Assembly: GCF_014647655.1 (NCBI RefSeq)
Contig: NZ_BMPP01000002.1
Coordinates: 248,001-312,000, forward strand
DNA length: 64,000 nucleotides
Direction: 5' to 3'
Origin: Deinococcus malanensis
GTDB lineage: Bacteria > Deinococcota > Deinococci > Deinococcales > Deinococcaceae
In this document: positions 20,746-29,146 of the stretch, in pieces
How the letters are laid out: each line of letters opens with the position of its first letter
Numbering within the stretch: the first letter of the stretch is position 1
The notes under the pieces: model-generated
What the model saw: only the letters and a program-made list of their open reading frames with translations
What the model was told of the DNA's origin: nothing
Database searches by the model: none
Translations under genes and position numbers: made by a program

Positions 20746-21642
20746 ATGACCAACGATTCCAGGCCATCTCCGGCCGATCCTTACGCCCGCACCCGGGTTC
20801 AGGTGTTCGATACAGAATTCGCCTTCGTGGATACGGGGAGCGGTGGTCCTCCTATCGTCTTTCTGCACGGCAATCCAACATCGTCCTACCTGTGGCGCAA
20901 TGTGATTCCCGAAGTGGAGGGAATCGGGCGCTGCCTGGCTCCCGACCTGGTGGGCATGGGCGAGTCCGGCAAGGCACCGGGAGGGAACTACACCATCGCC
21001 GAGCATGCCCGTTACCTGGACGCCTGGTTCGACACGCTTGACCTGCGCGGTGTTGTGCTTGTGCTGCACGACTGGGGCGGCGCGCTGGGCTTTCACTGGG
21101 CGGCGCGTCATCCAGAGCGTGTGGCGGGCATCGCCTACATGGAGACCATCGTGCAGCCGGTTACCTGGGACGACTGGGACCCGGGCGGCGTCCGGATGTT
21201 CCAGGCCCTGCGCAGCCCCGCTGGACAGACACTGATTCTGGAAAAGAATGTGTTTATTGAGCGCATTCTGCCGTCGTCGGTCATCCGGGAGCTGGGAGAG
21301 CAGGAGATGGAAGCCTACCGGCGACCCTTCCCTCACCCCGGCGAGGAACGCCGTCCCATGCTGACATTTCCTCAGCAGTTGCCCATCGAGGGTGAGCCGG
21401 CAGAAGTGATCGCAATGGTGGAGGCTTATGGCCGGTTCATGAGCACCACCCCGATTCCCAAGCTGTTTATCAACGCGGAGCCCGGCTCGATCCTGACCGG
21501 TCGGCAGCGTGAGTTCTGCCGCAGCTGGCCCAGTCAGCAGGAAGTCACGGTGGCTGGCCGCCACTTTATTCAGGAAGACTCACCACACGAGATCGGACAG
21601 GCTGTCGCAGCCTTTGTCCAGGGGCTTGCCACCCCCGAATAA
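20746..21642 (+). CDS. Haloalkane dehalogenase, LinB-like
   Basis: This 298-aa alpha/beta hydrolase keeps all haloalkane dehalogenase catalytic positions of the HLD-II class: nucleophile D109 with W110 (VLHDWGGALGFHW), N43 (HGNPTSSYLW), acid E133 (YMETIVQPV) and base H273 (AGRHFIQEDSP). The C-terminal segment (KLFINAEPGSILTGRQREFC) strongly resembles LinB from memory. It would hydrolyse a carbon-halogen bond to an alcohol plus halide in the cytoplasm. The ATG at 20746 is preceded by CAGGAGG. No other dehalogenation gene is adjacent, so the natural substrate is unclear. Confidence 0.92.
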   Translation: MTNDSRPSPADPYARTRVQVFDTEFAFVDTGSGGPPIVFLHGNPTSSYLWRNVIPEVEGIGRCLAPDLVGMGESGKAPGGNYTIAEHARYLDAWFDTLDLRGVVLVLHDWGGALGFHWAARHPERVAGIAYMETIVQPVTWDDWDPGGVRMFQALRSPAGQTLILEKNVFIERILPSSVIRELGEQEMEAYRRPFPHPGEERRPMLTFPQQLPIEGEPAEVIAMVEAYGRFMSTTPIPKLFINAEPGSILTGRQREFCRSWPSQQEVTVAGRHFIQEDSPHEIGQAVAAFVQGLATPE

Positions 21643-22272
21643 GACGGAGAGCGTCACCGCTGGCCCCTCTACAGCGGCCTCCGACTCCTCCGGGCGAAGC
21701 CAGCTGGCCGCACCGCATAACACAGCGTTACCCGATGGTTGGAAACCGGGTCAACCAAAATGTGTCGACAAAGCCGACCGTTTTCTGGTCATACAGGCTC
21801 TCGAAGCTTTCGCGCCTGATACCCGTCGGCCCGATCTCCGCGCCTTAATCGTGGAGATTCCGGGTTCCGTTGGCTGGCTCGACGAGTAGCCATGGGGTGC
21901 CCTCACCTCGCCGAAACGCCCGGCGGCCCGGTGTCAACCAACGGAAGGCCCACCTGTATCAGGCTGAATAGATCCTCAGCCGAGACAGGTCTCTTTGTCA
22001 GATTCGCTACAGGCACCGCTGAAAAAATCAGGTGTCGGCAACACTTCCATGAAGTCCTATCCCACCGGACCCACCACCGTAATCCTTAGCAAACGTTCAC
22101 CGTCGACGATGACTTTCTGCCACTGAATACAAGGTTCTATCCGGTGGCCACGGTGTATACCGGCTGCCGAGGCGCTCATAGGCCATCATGTCGTCGTGCG
22201 GAGACAGGCACTTTGCTGTCTCGACGAATCCAAAGTCCGGATTGCTGCATATCAATGGGCAAGGAGGACTTC
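21643..22272. other. Gene-poor region with possible decayed coding sequence
   Basis: No intact gene is evident in these 630 bp, and base composition is lower in GC than the flanks. One frame before 21889 reads like protein (VDKADRFLVIQALEAF, then DLRALIVEIPGSVGWLDE) but has no credible start. A short frame from 22049 begins MKSYPTGPTTVIL, reminiscent of the N-terminus of some IS5-type transposases, and stops after 26 codons. These may be relics of lost genes or an insertion element. Confidence 0.4.
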
Positions 22273-23040
22273 ATGCCACGAGGCAAACTGATTCTGCGTT
22301 CACTGGCCGGCGGCACGCTGCTGCTGGGTATAGGAGCCGCCGCAACGGTTCCCACGCAGGTGCACATGTTCAAGCACACCGCTGAGCGGACCGATCCGAA
22401 AGCAGGTGGGCGGGCGGTGGTGCGGTCTGCCGGAACGAATATGCTCGAAACAACGCTGACCCTTTCTGGCCTGACGCCCAGAAAAGCGTACGCTGCCCAT
22501 TACCACGCCCTGGGGCCTCAGGCCAGTGCCGACCCCTGCATGACCAATGGACCCGTGACCCTGGGCTTTCCGCCGTTTACCGCCAGCGCTACCGGACGCG
22601 CCACCGTCAAGGTGACAGCCGAAGCTTCGAAGGTGGCGTCCAATGCCGGTGCGTACATCAACGTCCATGCGGCCAGTGACCTGAAGGTGGTGCCACTGTG
22701 CGCGGCTGTCCGCCGAACCCCGCCCGCCGCACGTTCATCTGCTGTCACCCCAGCTGCGGTCACCCCGGCCCCGGCAACCCCGACAGCAGCGGTCAATGTT
22801 GCTATTGGGGATCATGTGTTCCAGCCCAGGGTGATCACGGTCAAGGCGGGAACGACCGTGACCTGGAAGCATCAGGGCGCCGCACTTCATAACGTGATCT
22901 CACTGACGACGCCTTCCCTGCGTTCGGACGATCTGAAAAAAGGCGAAAGCTACAGCTACACCTTCAGCAAGGCAGGCACCTACGAGTACTACTGCTCGTA
23001 TCACGAAGGCATGAACGGCACGATCATCGTGACCGATTGA
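22273..23040 (+). CDS. Exported CHRD-like protein fused to a cupredoxin domain
   Basis: The 255-aa protein has a signal peptide (LRSLAGGTLLLGIGAAA). An N-terminal CHRD-like domain follows (about 25-155: TTLTLSGLTPRKAYAAHYHA, GAYINVHAASD). After an Ala/Pro/Thr-rich linker (about 155-175), a C-terminal plastocyanin-like cupredoxin carries the type 1 copper ligands His (AALHNVISL) and Cys/His/Met (YYCSYHEGMNG). It probably acts in the envelope as a copper or electron-transfer protein. A strong ribosome site (AAGGAGG) precedes the ATG. It is followed 22 nt later by a paralogue of the first domain, so the pair looks like a duplication in one operon. Confidence 0.87.
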   Translation: MPRGKLILRSLAGGTLLLGIGAAATVPTQVHMFKHTAERTDPKAGGRAVVRSAGTNMLETTLTLSGLTPRKAYAAHYHALGPQASADPCMTNGPVTLGFPPFTASATGRATVKVTAEASKVASNAGAYINVHAASDLKVVPLCAAVRRTPPAARSSAVTPAAVTPAPATPTAAVNVAIGDHVFQPRVITVKAGTTVTWKHQGAALHNVISLTTPSLRSDDLKKGESYSYTFSKAGTYEYYCSYHEGMNGTIIVTD

Positions 23041-23062
23041 ATGCATGACGGAGGAACTGAAT

Positions 23063-23509
23063 ATGATGAAACGTAACATTATTCTCGGGATGGTCGCGGC
23101 TTCCGTTCTCAGCGCATGCACCATGATGGGCCAGCCAAGAACCCTGGCGTTCAAGCACAATCCCATCACAGCTGATCCCCAGGCCGCTGGAACCGCCATG
23201 GTCATGACCAAAGCAGACGGCATGGTAACCACCACGCTCACCCTGACAGGCCTGACCCCTGGCAAGACCTATGCGTCTCACTACCATGCTTTCGGGCCGG
23301 CATCGAACACCGACCCCTGCGCCTCCAACGGGCCTGTGACGGTCGGGTTCCCGCCCTTTACGGCGGACGCCAGTGGCCGCGCCACAGTCAGCGTCACCAA
23401 TGAGATGGCCAAAATCGCGGGTGACCAGGGCGCGTACATCAACGTGCACCACGGCGACGCCCTCTCGGTCGTGCCGCTGTGCGCACCCATCAAGATGGTC
23501 AAGGGCTGA
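23063..23509 (+). CDS. CHRD-like lipoprotein, paralogue of the preceding gene's N-terminal domain
   Basis: The 148-aa protein begins with a lipoprotein signal (MVAASVLSAC, lipobox LSAC). The mature part matches the first domain of the upstream gene: MVTTTLTLTGLTPGKTYASH, YHAFGPASNTDPCASNGPVT, then GAYINVHHGDALSVVPLC. A ribosome site (GGAGGA) lies before the ATG at 23063; the next codon is also ATG. CHRD domains occur in exported proteins of unknown function. It is the second gene of the CHRD operon. Confidence 0.85.
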   Translation: MMKRNIILGMVAASVLSACTMMGQPRTLAFKHNPITADPQAAGTAMVMTKADGMVTTTLTLTGLTPGKTYASHYHAFGPASNTDPCASNGPVTVGFPPFTADASGRATVSVTNEMAKIAGDQGAYINVHHGDALSVVPLCAPIKMVKG

Positions 23510-23564
23510 GACCAGGACTGCGGGCCATATGGACCGCACCTCCGCATTTTCAATGCGAAGTCGC

Positions 23565-23596
23565 TCAGGCAACCCGGCACATGCCGGGTTGCCTGA
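23565..23596 (+). terminator. Putative terminator hairpin after the CHRD operon
   Basis: A perfect 15-bp inverted repeat (23565-23579 and 23582-23596) with a minimal loop, located 55 nt after the CHRD lipoprotein stop. There is no T tract, so termination is inferred from position and strength. Confidence 0.65.
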
Positions 23597-23768
23597 AGTG
23601 TTGTGGCGACTGCCGAGGATGCGATTCGCGGCTGGCAAGCCGGCTGTATCGCTCCATGGCCATGCCTGCTGAGGCTTTCTCATGGCCTCCCTCCAGGGAG
23701 GGGAACAGCAACCTTTCTGTGCTGGTCCTTCAGGCCGCTTGGCCGGGTCTCTCCTCTACCCTGTGACC

Positions 23769-24389
23769 ATGACGCTGCTTGATATCTCCCGTGCCCTGAC
23801 CGCTGCCCACCCCAACTGGCCCGGCGACGCCCCTTTCCGCGTCAATCCCGGTGCGCGCATGGCCGGCGGGGACAGCGTGAACACCAGCGAGCTGTGCACC
23901 AGCACCCATACAGGCACGCATGTCGACGCTCCCTGGCACTATGACGACCTGGGAGAGCGCCTGGACGCCGTACCGCTGGAGGTCTACGTGGGCACGTGCC
24001 GGGTCCTGAGTGTCCATGGCAGCGGGATGATCGGATCAGAGGTTTTCGGCACACTTCCAGAGACCCTGCCATCCCGGTTGCTGCTCAATACCGGCCAGCC
24101 TGAGCACTGGACGGTATTCCCTGAAGACTTCCGCACCCTGAGTCCGGACTTTGTGCGTGAGGTGGCGAGGCGAGGCGTACAGCTGATCGGCACCGATGCG
24201 CCCAGCGTGGACCCTCTGACCAGCAAGACACTGGACGCCCACCATGCCTGTCAGGACAGTGGCATCTACATTCTGGAGGGCCTGAATCTGAGCGCGGTGA
24301 ACGACGGCGAGTACGAGTTGCTGTGTCTGCCGCTGCCCCTGGTTGGCGTCGACGGTGCCCCTGCCCGCGCGGTGTTGCGCCTGCTGTAA
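23769..24389 (+). CDS. kynB: Cyclase-family metal hydrolase, probable arylformamidase
   Basis: The 206-aa protein is a member of the cyclase family that includes kynurenine formamidase (KynB). It carries the metal-binding signature HTGTHVDAPWHY and other family positions (LTAAHPNWPGDAPF, IGTDAPSVDPLTSKTLDAHH). KynB hydrolyses N-formylkynurenine in tryptophan degradation, but no other kyn gene is adjacent, so the symbol is tentative. TACCCT lies 6 nt before the ATG, suggesting leaderless transcription. Confidence 0.8.
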   Translation: MTLLDISRALTAAHPNWPGDAPFRVNPGARMAGGDSVNTSELCTSTHTGTHVDAPWHYDDLGERLDAVPLEVYVGTCRVLSVHGSGMIGSEVFGTLPETLPSRLLLNTGQPEHWTVFPEDFRTLSPDFVREVARRGVQLIGTDAPSVDPLTSKTLDAHHACQDSGIYILEGLNLSAVNDGEYELLCLPLPLVGVDGAPARAVLRLL

Positions 24390-24508
24390 TTGATGACGGA
24401 CGCCAGCAGCTCAGAGCCTACAACAGGCGCCAGCGGCCCCCTGGTCGAGCGCGCGTGGTTTACGGACGTCTTCGCAAGGGCCCCGACGACAAATCCGCTG
24501 CCATCGAC

Positions 24509-24964
24509 TCAGAACCCAAAACGGGTGGCCACGTCAGTGGGCGCGCGTCTGGGCCGGCCGGTCACCGGGTCCACCCAGACCCAGTCGGTCCGGCATTCCA
24601 CCAGACGCTGAGGTTCAGCGCCTGTCAGGCGGTCGATGGTATAGCCACGCACACTGCGCAACCCGGCATGTTCCAGCAGCGCCGTGCGTACCCGCAGCAC
24701 CTCACCCAGCAGGGCCGGGCGCAGATAGGTGATGGTGTGCTGGCGCGCCACCGGTACAGCGCCCAGGGCTGCCAGAGCTGCAGTACCCATATCCAGGCGC
24801 AGTGCATGTGCACGGGCAACCGCCTCACACCACGACAGGTACACGGTGTTGTTGACATGGTCCAGATCATCGAGGTCAGAGGCCTGTACGGTGCGCTGCA
24901 TCTCGTGCCGGCGCTCGGCGGGCAGCGCTTCCCAGGGAAAGTCCAGACCCGGAAATGTGGTCAA
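24509..24964 (-). CDS. Acyl-CoA thioesterase of the 4HBT family
   Basis: The 151-aa hotdog-fold protein has the segment QASDLDDLDHVNNTVYLSWC, with the catalytic Asp and the HVNN motif, and ITYLRPALLGEVLRVRTALL, typical of FatA/4HBT thioesterases. It overlaps the pterin dehydratase stop by 4 nt and forms a two-gene operon with it. The acyl substrate is unknown. Confidence 0.87.
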   Translation of the reverse strand: MTTFPGLDFPWEALPAERRHEMQRTVQASDLDDLDHVNNTVYLSWCEAVARAHALRLDMGTAALAALGAVPVARQHTITYLRPALLGEVLRVRTALLEHAGLRSVRGYTIDRLTGAEPQRLVECRTDWVWVDPVTGRPRRAPTDVATRFGF

Positions 24965-25287
24965 CGGTCCTCATTCAGCAGGTCATTGACGGCCTGCGCG
25001 CCGTCGAGGTCCAACATGGTCACGCCTCCTGCGTCGTGGGTAAAAAAAGTCACCCGAACTCGGCGGTACTTCAAGTGCAGATCGGGGTGGTGCCCGCGCT
25101 GCTCGGCCAGGGCTGCGACCTTCACCACAAAGTCAAGTCCAGCCTGATAGGTCTCGAACGCAAAGTCCCGGAACAGCTTGCCCTCGTCGCCCCACCAGCC
25201 GTCGGGCTTACGCTCCTGCACGTCACCGTCGGTCAATTTGCGCTTCGGGTCGTAGGCCATGCGCGGGTCGTAAGGGTGGTAGCTCAT
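24961..25287 (-). CDS. phhB: Pterin-4-alpha-carbinolamine dehydratase
   Basis: The 108-aa protein contains the PCD signature HHPDLHLKYRRVRVTFFTHD, with active-site His-His-Pro and a later aromatic/His pattern. PCD dehydrates 4a-hydroxytetrahydrobiopterin so it can be recycled after aromatic amino-acid hydroxylation; it can also act in molybdopterin-like pathways. It heads the operon with a thioesterase. No phenylalanine hydroxylase lies in the window. The symbol phhB is by family convention. Confidence 0.9.
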   Translation of the reverse strand: MSYHPYDPRMAYDPKRKLTDGDVQERKPDGWWGDEGKLFRDFAFETYQAGLDFVVKVAALAEQRGHHPDLHLKYRRVRVTFFTHDAGGVTMLDLDGAQAVNDLLNEDR

Positions 25288-25374
25288 GGCTTCATGTTAG
25301 GGGAGTACCCATTACCCCCGTCTCCTTTGCGACCCGGTTCAGTTGCACACAACCGAAAGAAGGGTCACAAAAAA

Positions 25375-25393
25375 GTAAGGAAATTTAACTTAC
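25375..25393. promoter_or_regulatory. Inverted repeat upstream of the 40-codon ORF
   Basis: GTAAG (25375-25379) and CTTAC (25389-25393) are inverted around an AT-rich centre that includes AAATTT. It lies in the divergent region between the phhB start and the small + strand reading frame and could be an operator for either. Confidence 0.35.
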
Positions 25394-25433
25394 AATCAGT
25401 TTCATATCAGAAATCGAAGAAGAGAGGTGCCTC

Positions 25434-25556
25434 ATGACTGTATTTCTCCGTCGCCTGTTCCGTGGTCGTTATTCTGTTGCCCGTAACCGGCCGGCACCTG
25501 TACCGCCGCCCATCACCCACCTGGACCTGCTCAGAGCACTGGGCTGTGACGAGTAG
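25434..25556 (+). CDS. Possible 40-aa basic, proline-rich small protein upstream of mutS
   Basis: An ATG at 25434, preceded by GAGAGG, opens a 40-codon frame ending at TAG 25554-25556. The product begins MTVFLRRLFRGRYSVARNRP and continues with APVPPPITHLDLLRALGCDE. It has an amphipathic basic N-terminus and an acidic end. The frame lies in an otherwise empty 359-bp gap between phhB and mutS. Expression is unproven and no homologue is recognised. Confidence 0.4.
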   Translation: MTVFLRRLFRGRYSVARNRPAPVPPPITHLDLLRALGCDE

Positions 25557-25633
25557 ACCGGCAACCTGACCACCCGATAACAGGGGCTCGCGGAATTCCG
25601 CGTCCATTCGCGATCTGTGCGCTGCCGTCCCGG

Positions 25634-25639
25634 TATTCT
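25634..25639 (+). promoter_or_regulatory. -10 element of mutS, leaderless
   Basis: TATTCT ends 7 nt before the mutS ATG at 25647, so transcription would begin at or next to the start codon. The identical hexamer and spacing occur before gltX. Confidence 0.6.
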
Positions 25640-25646
25640 GGCGCCC

Positions 25647-28202
25647 ATGCGAGCAGCGCAGAGTGTACTTAAGGGGACCGGGTCAGGCGCGCTGCCACCC
25701 ATGCTGGATCAATACGTACGAATGCGCGACGAAGTCGCGCAGCAGCTGCCTCACGCCATCCTGCTGTTTCAGGTGGGCGATTTTTACGAGACCTTCGGTG
25801 AGGACGCTGAGCGGACGGCCCGGTTGCTGGGTCTTGCGCTGACGCACAAGACCAGCAAGGAATTCAGCACTCCTATGGCTGGCATACCCGTGCGGGCGCT
25901 GGATCAGAACGTCGAAAAGCTCCTCTCGGCTGGAGTCTGCGTGGCGGTGGCCGACCAGATGGAAGAGGCCGGAACAGGTCTGGTGGACCGCAAGGTCACT
26001 CAGCTCCTGACCCCTGGCACCGTGACCGAGGAGCGGCACCTGGGGGCCGACGAGAACTATCTGGCGGCGGTGGCCACGGGGGACGGCTACGCCCTGGCCC
26101 TGCTGGACGTCAGCACCGGGGATTTTCGGGCAGCGGCTTTTCATACCCGCGCGGCGCTGTATGACGAACTGGGCCGCCACCGTGCCCGCGAGGTGCTGCT
26201 GGCACCGGAACTCTCCGGGAACCCGGCGCTGCTCTCGGACTTTCAGGGGCGCTTCCCGGTCATGCTTTCACCGGCCAACTTCGCCGAGGAGGCCAGCCGG
26301 GCAGAACTGCACCGCACCCTGGGCGAGGTCCCTGGGTCGCTGAACTCGTCGGCACTGGTGCGGGCGTGTGGGGCCGTCCTCGGGTACGCACGTATGGCCC
26401 AGCAGGGGCAGCTGGACATGGTCCGCCGGGTGGTGCGTTTCGAACCCGGCGCCCAGATGCGCCTGCCCGAAGCCGCCGTGCGGGCACTTGAGCTGTTTCA
26501 GGCCCATTCCCCGCAGGGCGTGACCCTGATGGACGTGCTGTGCCAGACGCGCACAGCAGGTGGAAGAAGACGGCTGCGCGCCTGGCTGCGCTCTCCCCTG
26601 CTGGATGAGTTGAGCATCCAGGCCCGGCTCGACAGCGTGGAGGCCCTGACCCGCGCACCGGACCTGCGCGGCAGTGTGCGCTCGCTGCTCTACCGTGCCC
26701 ATGACCTGGAACGTCTGGCTGCCCGGGTGGCGACCCGGCGCGCGTCCCCCCGTGAGGTGGCGTCCCTGGCGCGCACGCTGGACCTGTTGCCAGACGCGGT
26801 GACGCTGCTGGCCGGGCAGGACGGCCTGCTTGCAGGCGTTCACACCCGGCTTTCGTCCCTGCCGGACGTGGTCACGCGGATCCGGGCGGCGATGGTCGAC
26901 GACCCACCGCTTCGGCTCGGAGATGGTGGCCTGATCCGTGAGGGCTTTCACGCCGAACTGGACGACCTGCGTGCCGGGGCCCTGCGTCACAGGGAGTGGC
27001 TGGCGCAACTGGAGATCACCGAACGTGAACGCACCGGCATCTCAAGCCTGAAGGTCGGGTTCAACAACGTCTTTGGCTACTACCTGGAAGTCACCGGGCC
27101 TCACCTCAGCAAGGTGCCGTCCGATTACCGGCAGGTGGCGACCCTCAAGGACCGGGCGCGCTTTACCCGCCCGGACCTGCGCGAGCGCGAGCGCGAGATT
27201 GCCCGGCTGGAAGCGGCGGCCAGCCGCCTGGAAGTGGAGGTCTTTACCGAGCTGCGAGACGCCCTGTCGGCCCACGCCGAAGCGCTGAGTGAAGCGGCCG
27301 GCGCGCTGGCCGAACTGGACGTTCTCTCGGCCCTGGCCGAACTGGCTGTGGAAAGTGGCTGGACCCGGCCCCAGACCACGGACGGCCAGACCCGGCTGGT
27401 GCAGGCGCGCCACCCGGTGGTGGAACGGTCGGCCGGTGGGCGCTTTGTGCCCAACGACGCGCAGCTGGGTTCAGGCCGCCACACCCTGCTGCTGACCGGG
27501 CCGAACATGGCCGGCAAAAGTACCTATCTGCGCACTGTGGCCCTGTGCGCGCTGCTGCATCAGATCGGCTCCTTCGTCCCGGCTGACCGCGCGCAGCTGC
27601 CGGTGTACGACGCGATTCATACCCGCATCGGTGCCTCGGACGATCTGGCGGGCGGACGCAGCACCTTTATGGTCGAAATGAGCGAGCTGGCGACCATTCT
27701 GCACGGCGCTACGCACCGCAGTCTGGTCATTCTGGATGAGGTGGGCCGGGGTACCAGCACCCTGGACGGGCTGGCCATCGCGCACGCCGCGCTTGAACAT
27801 CTGCATACTACCCGGGCGCACACGCTGTTTGCGACCCACTATTTCGAGCTGACACGCCTGGAAGCGGATTTTCCGGGGCTGGTCAACCTGCATGTGGCTG
27901 CCGAGGAGGACGCGGCCGGCTCGGGCGGGCTGACCTTCTACCATCAGGTGGTGCCTGGAGCCGCGCGGCAGAGCTACGGTGTGGAGGTCGCCCGTCTGGC
28001 CGGGTTGCCTGCCCCGGTGACCCAGCGGGCGGCGCGGCTGCTGACCTCGCTGAACGCCCGGGGCGACGACCGCCGGCTGATCGGTGAACTCGCGGCCCTG
28101 GACCTCAGCCGCCTGACGCCGATGCAGGCGCTGGAGATCCTGCACGGCTGGCAGCGGGCTGTGGTAGAGGAATCACCCGAAGCGGTTGAAGGCCAGGCGT
28201 GA
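25647..28202 (+). CDS. mutS: DNA mismatch repair protein MutS
   Basis: The 851-aa protein has the full MutS1 layout: mismatch-binding domain I with the Phe-x-Glu motif (FQVGDFYETFGEDA), connector and lever domains, and the C-terminal ABC-type ATPase with Walker A GPNMAGKST and Walker B VILDEVGRGTSTLDG, followed by ATHYFELT. MutS recognises mismatches and recruits MutL, which is also in this window at 35079. The start at 25647 is chosen because VLKGTGSGALPPMLDQY, the typical N-terminal segment, follows. No ribosome site precedes it, consistent with a leaderless mRNA. Confidence 0.98.
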   Translation: MRAAQSVLKGTGSGALPPMLDQYVRMRDEVAQQLPHAILLFQVGDFYETFGEDAERTARLLGLALTHKTSKEFSTPMAGIPVRALDQNVEKLLSAGVCVAVADQMEEAGTGLVDRKVTQLLTPGTVTEERHLGADENYLAAVATGDGYALALLDVSTGDFRAAAFHTRAALYDELGRHRAREVLLAPELSGNPALLSDFQGRFPVMLSPANFAEEASRAELHRTLGEVPGSLNSSALVRACGAVLGYARMAQQGQLDMVRRVVRFEPGAQMRLPEAAVRALELFQAHSPQGVTLMDVLCQTRTAGGRRRLRAWLRSPLLDELSIQARLDSVEALTRAPDLRGSVRSLLYRAHDLERLAARVATRRASPREVASLARTLDLLPDAVTLLAGQDGLLAGVHTRLSSLPDVVTRIRAAMVDDPPLRLGDGGLIREGFHAELDDLRAGALRHREWLAQLEITERERTGISSLKVGFNNVFGYYLEVTGPHLSKVPSDYRQVATLKDRARFTRPDLREREREIARLEAAASRLEVEVFTELRDALSAHAEALSEAAGALAELDVLSALAELAVESGWTRPQTTDGQTRLVQARHPVVERSAGGRFVPNDAQLGSGRHTLLLTGPNMAGKSTYLRTVALCALLHQIGSFVPADRAQLPVYDAIHTRIGASDDLAGGRSTFMVEMSELATILHGATHRSLVILDEVGRGTSTLDGLAIAHAALEHLHTTRAHTLFATHYFELTRLEADFPGLVNLHVAAEEDAAGSGGLTFYHQVVPGAARQSYGVEVARLAGLPAPVTQRAARLLTSLNARGDDRRLIGELAALDLSRLTPMQALEILHGWQRAVVEESPEAVEGQA

Positions 28203-28272
28203 GCTCGGGCGCCGCCAGAGCGGCTGAGTCGGCCGCCCGGACAGCTATGCCCCGCGCGTGACAGACAAATTT

Positions 28273-28680
28273 CTAAGCACCCTCCGGCTGAAACACGAGT
28301 GTAGGCGCACAGTAATCGTGCCGGCCGGAGATCCAGACCCGGTAGAGTCCAGGCTCTTCCAACGAGACTTCTGTGGAGTCAAGCGATCCCGGGGCCATCT
28401 GCGAATAGATATTCGCACCCTGCTTGGCGCGGTGTTTGCGCAGTTCAACCTTCAGGTCGCAGTCGCTGTACCGGTCAAATTCCATATCGTCCGGATAGGA
28501 CACAAGAACCCGGTACTCCTTGTCTGCAAGGCGCATGGGCACATTCTCGCCCTGCACCGAATTCAACACGACAGCCGGGACAGTGGTGTAGTTGTTGTCT
28601 GTGGGCAGCAGGGTACCGTCGGGGTCTCTCTTCTGGCAGGCGACGAGAACCAGGAGACAGGCCAGGGCAGCACGCTTCAT
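28273..28680 (-). CDS. Small lipoprotein of unknown function
   Basis: The 135-aa product has a lipobox signal (LACLLVLVAC, lipidated Cys at about residue 15). The mature domain of about 120 residues is beta-rich, with two further cysteines (DRYSDCDLKVELRKHR and GRHDYCAPTLVF). It probably sits on the membrane surface. No family recognised. Confidence 0.75.
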   Translation of the reverse strand: MKRAALACLLVLVACQKRDPDGTLLPTDNNYTTVPAVVLNSVQGENVPMRLADKEYRVLVSYPDDMEFDRYSDCDLKVELRKHRAKQGANIYSQMAPGSLDSTEVSLEEPGLYRVWISGRHDYCAPTLVFQPEGA

Positions 28681-29146
28681 GCGGATCAGCTTAAACCGTT
28701 CACAGGGTGCGAACAGCGGGGCAGCTTTATTTACCGCAGTGGAAAGGCGTTACCCCGGCAAGAACCCGGAGTGCTCTGGCCAGTGAGCGCAGACTGGCCA
28801 TCGGATGCAGTCATTCTCTGATGCGGTGTACGTCCTGCTGCGCCCGACTGAGCGGAACCACGGCGATCACAACTTCACCAGCACTTCAATGTGCAGTAAG
28901 GCGAGCCTGGTAAAGGCCATCCACAGCCAGTGCTAGGGTGGCAGCATGCAGGACGGCACCCCGGGCAACTTGATCAACCTAATGCGCTCCCTGTCGGGCT
29001 ACGATTGCCCCGGCCCCACGGCCCTGGCTGGCCGGTCAGGGCGAGCGGCCGCAGATGACACGATCTAGGTTCAAGGCCCACGAAGGTAAGGGCCTCCCCA
29101 GAGGAGGTACCTGGCGGATCCGCCCCACATCGGTGGTGCAGGGCTG
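28681..29146. other. Intergenic region between the lipoprotein and DUF2254 genes
   Basis: No gene is evident in these 466 bp; they hold the divergent promoters of both neighbours. A hairpin with 8-bp arms (28777-28784 and 28793-28800, TGGCCAGT/ACTGGCCA) is the only clear structure and lacks a T tract. Confidence 0.45.

Noticed and set aside
28777..28800. Terminator for a gene between the lipoprotein and DUF2254 genes
   Set aside because: The hairpin has no T tract and there is no upstream gene on either strand ending there.
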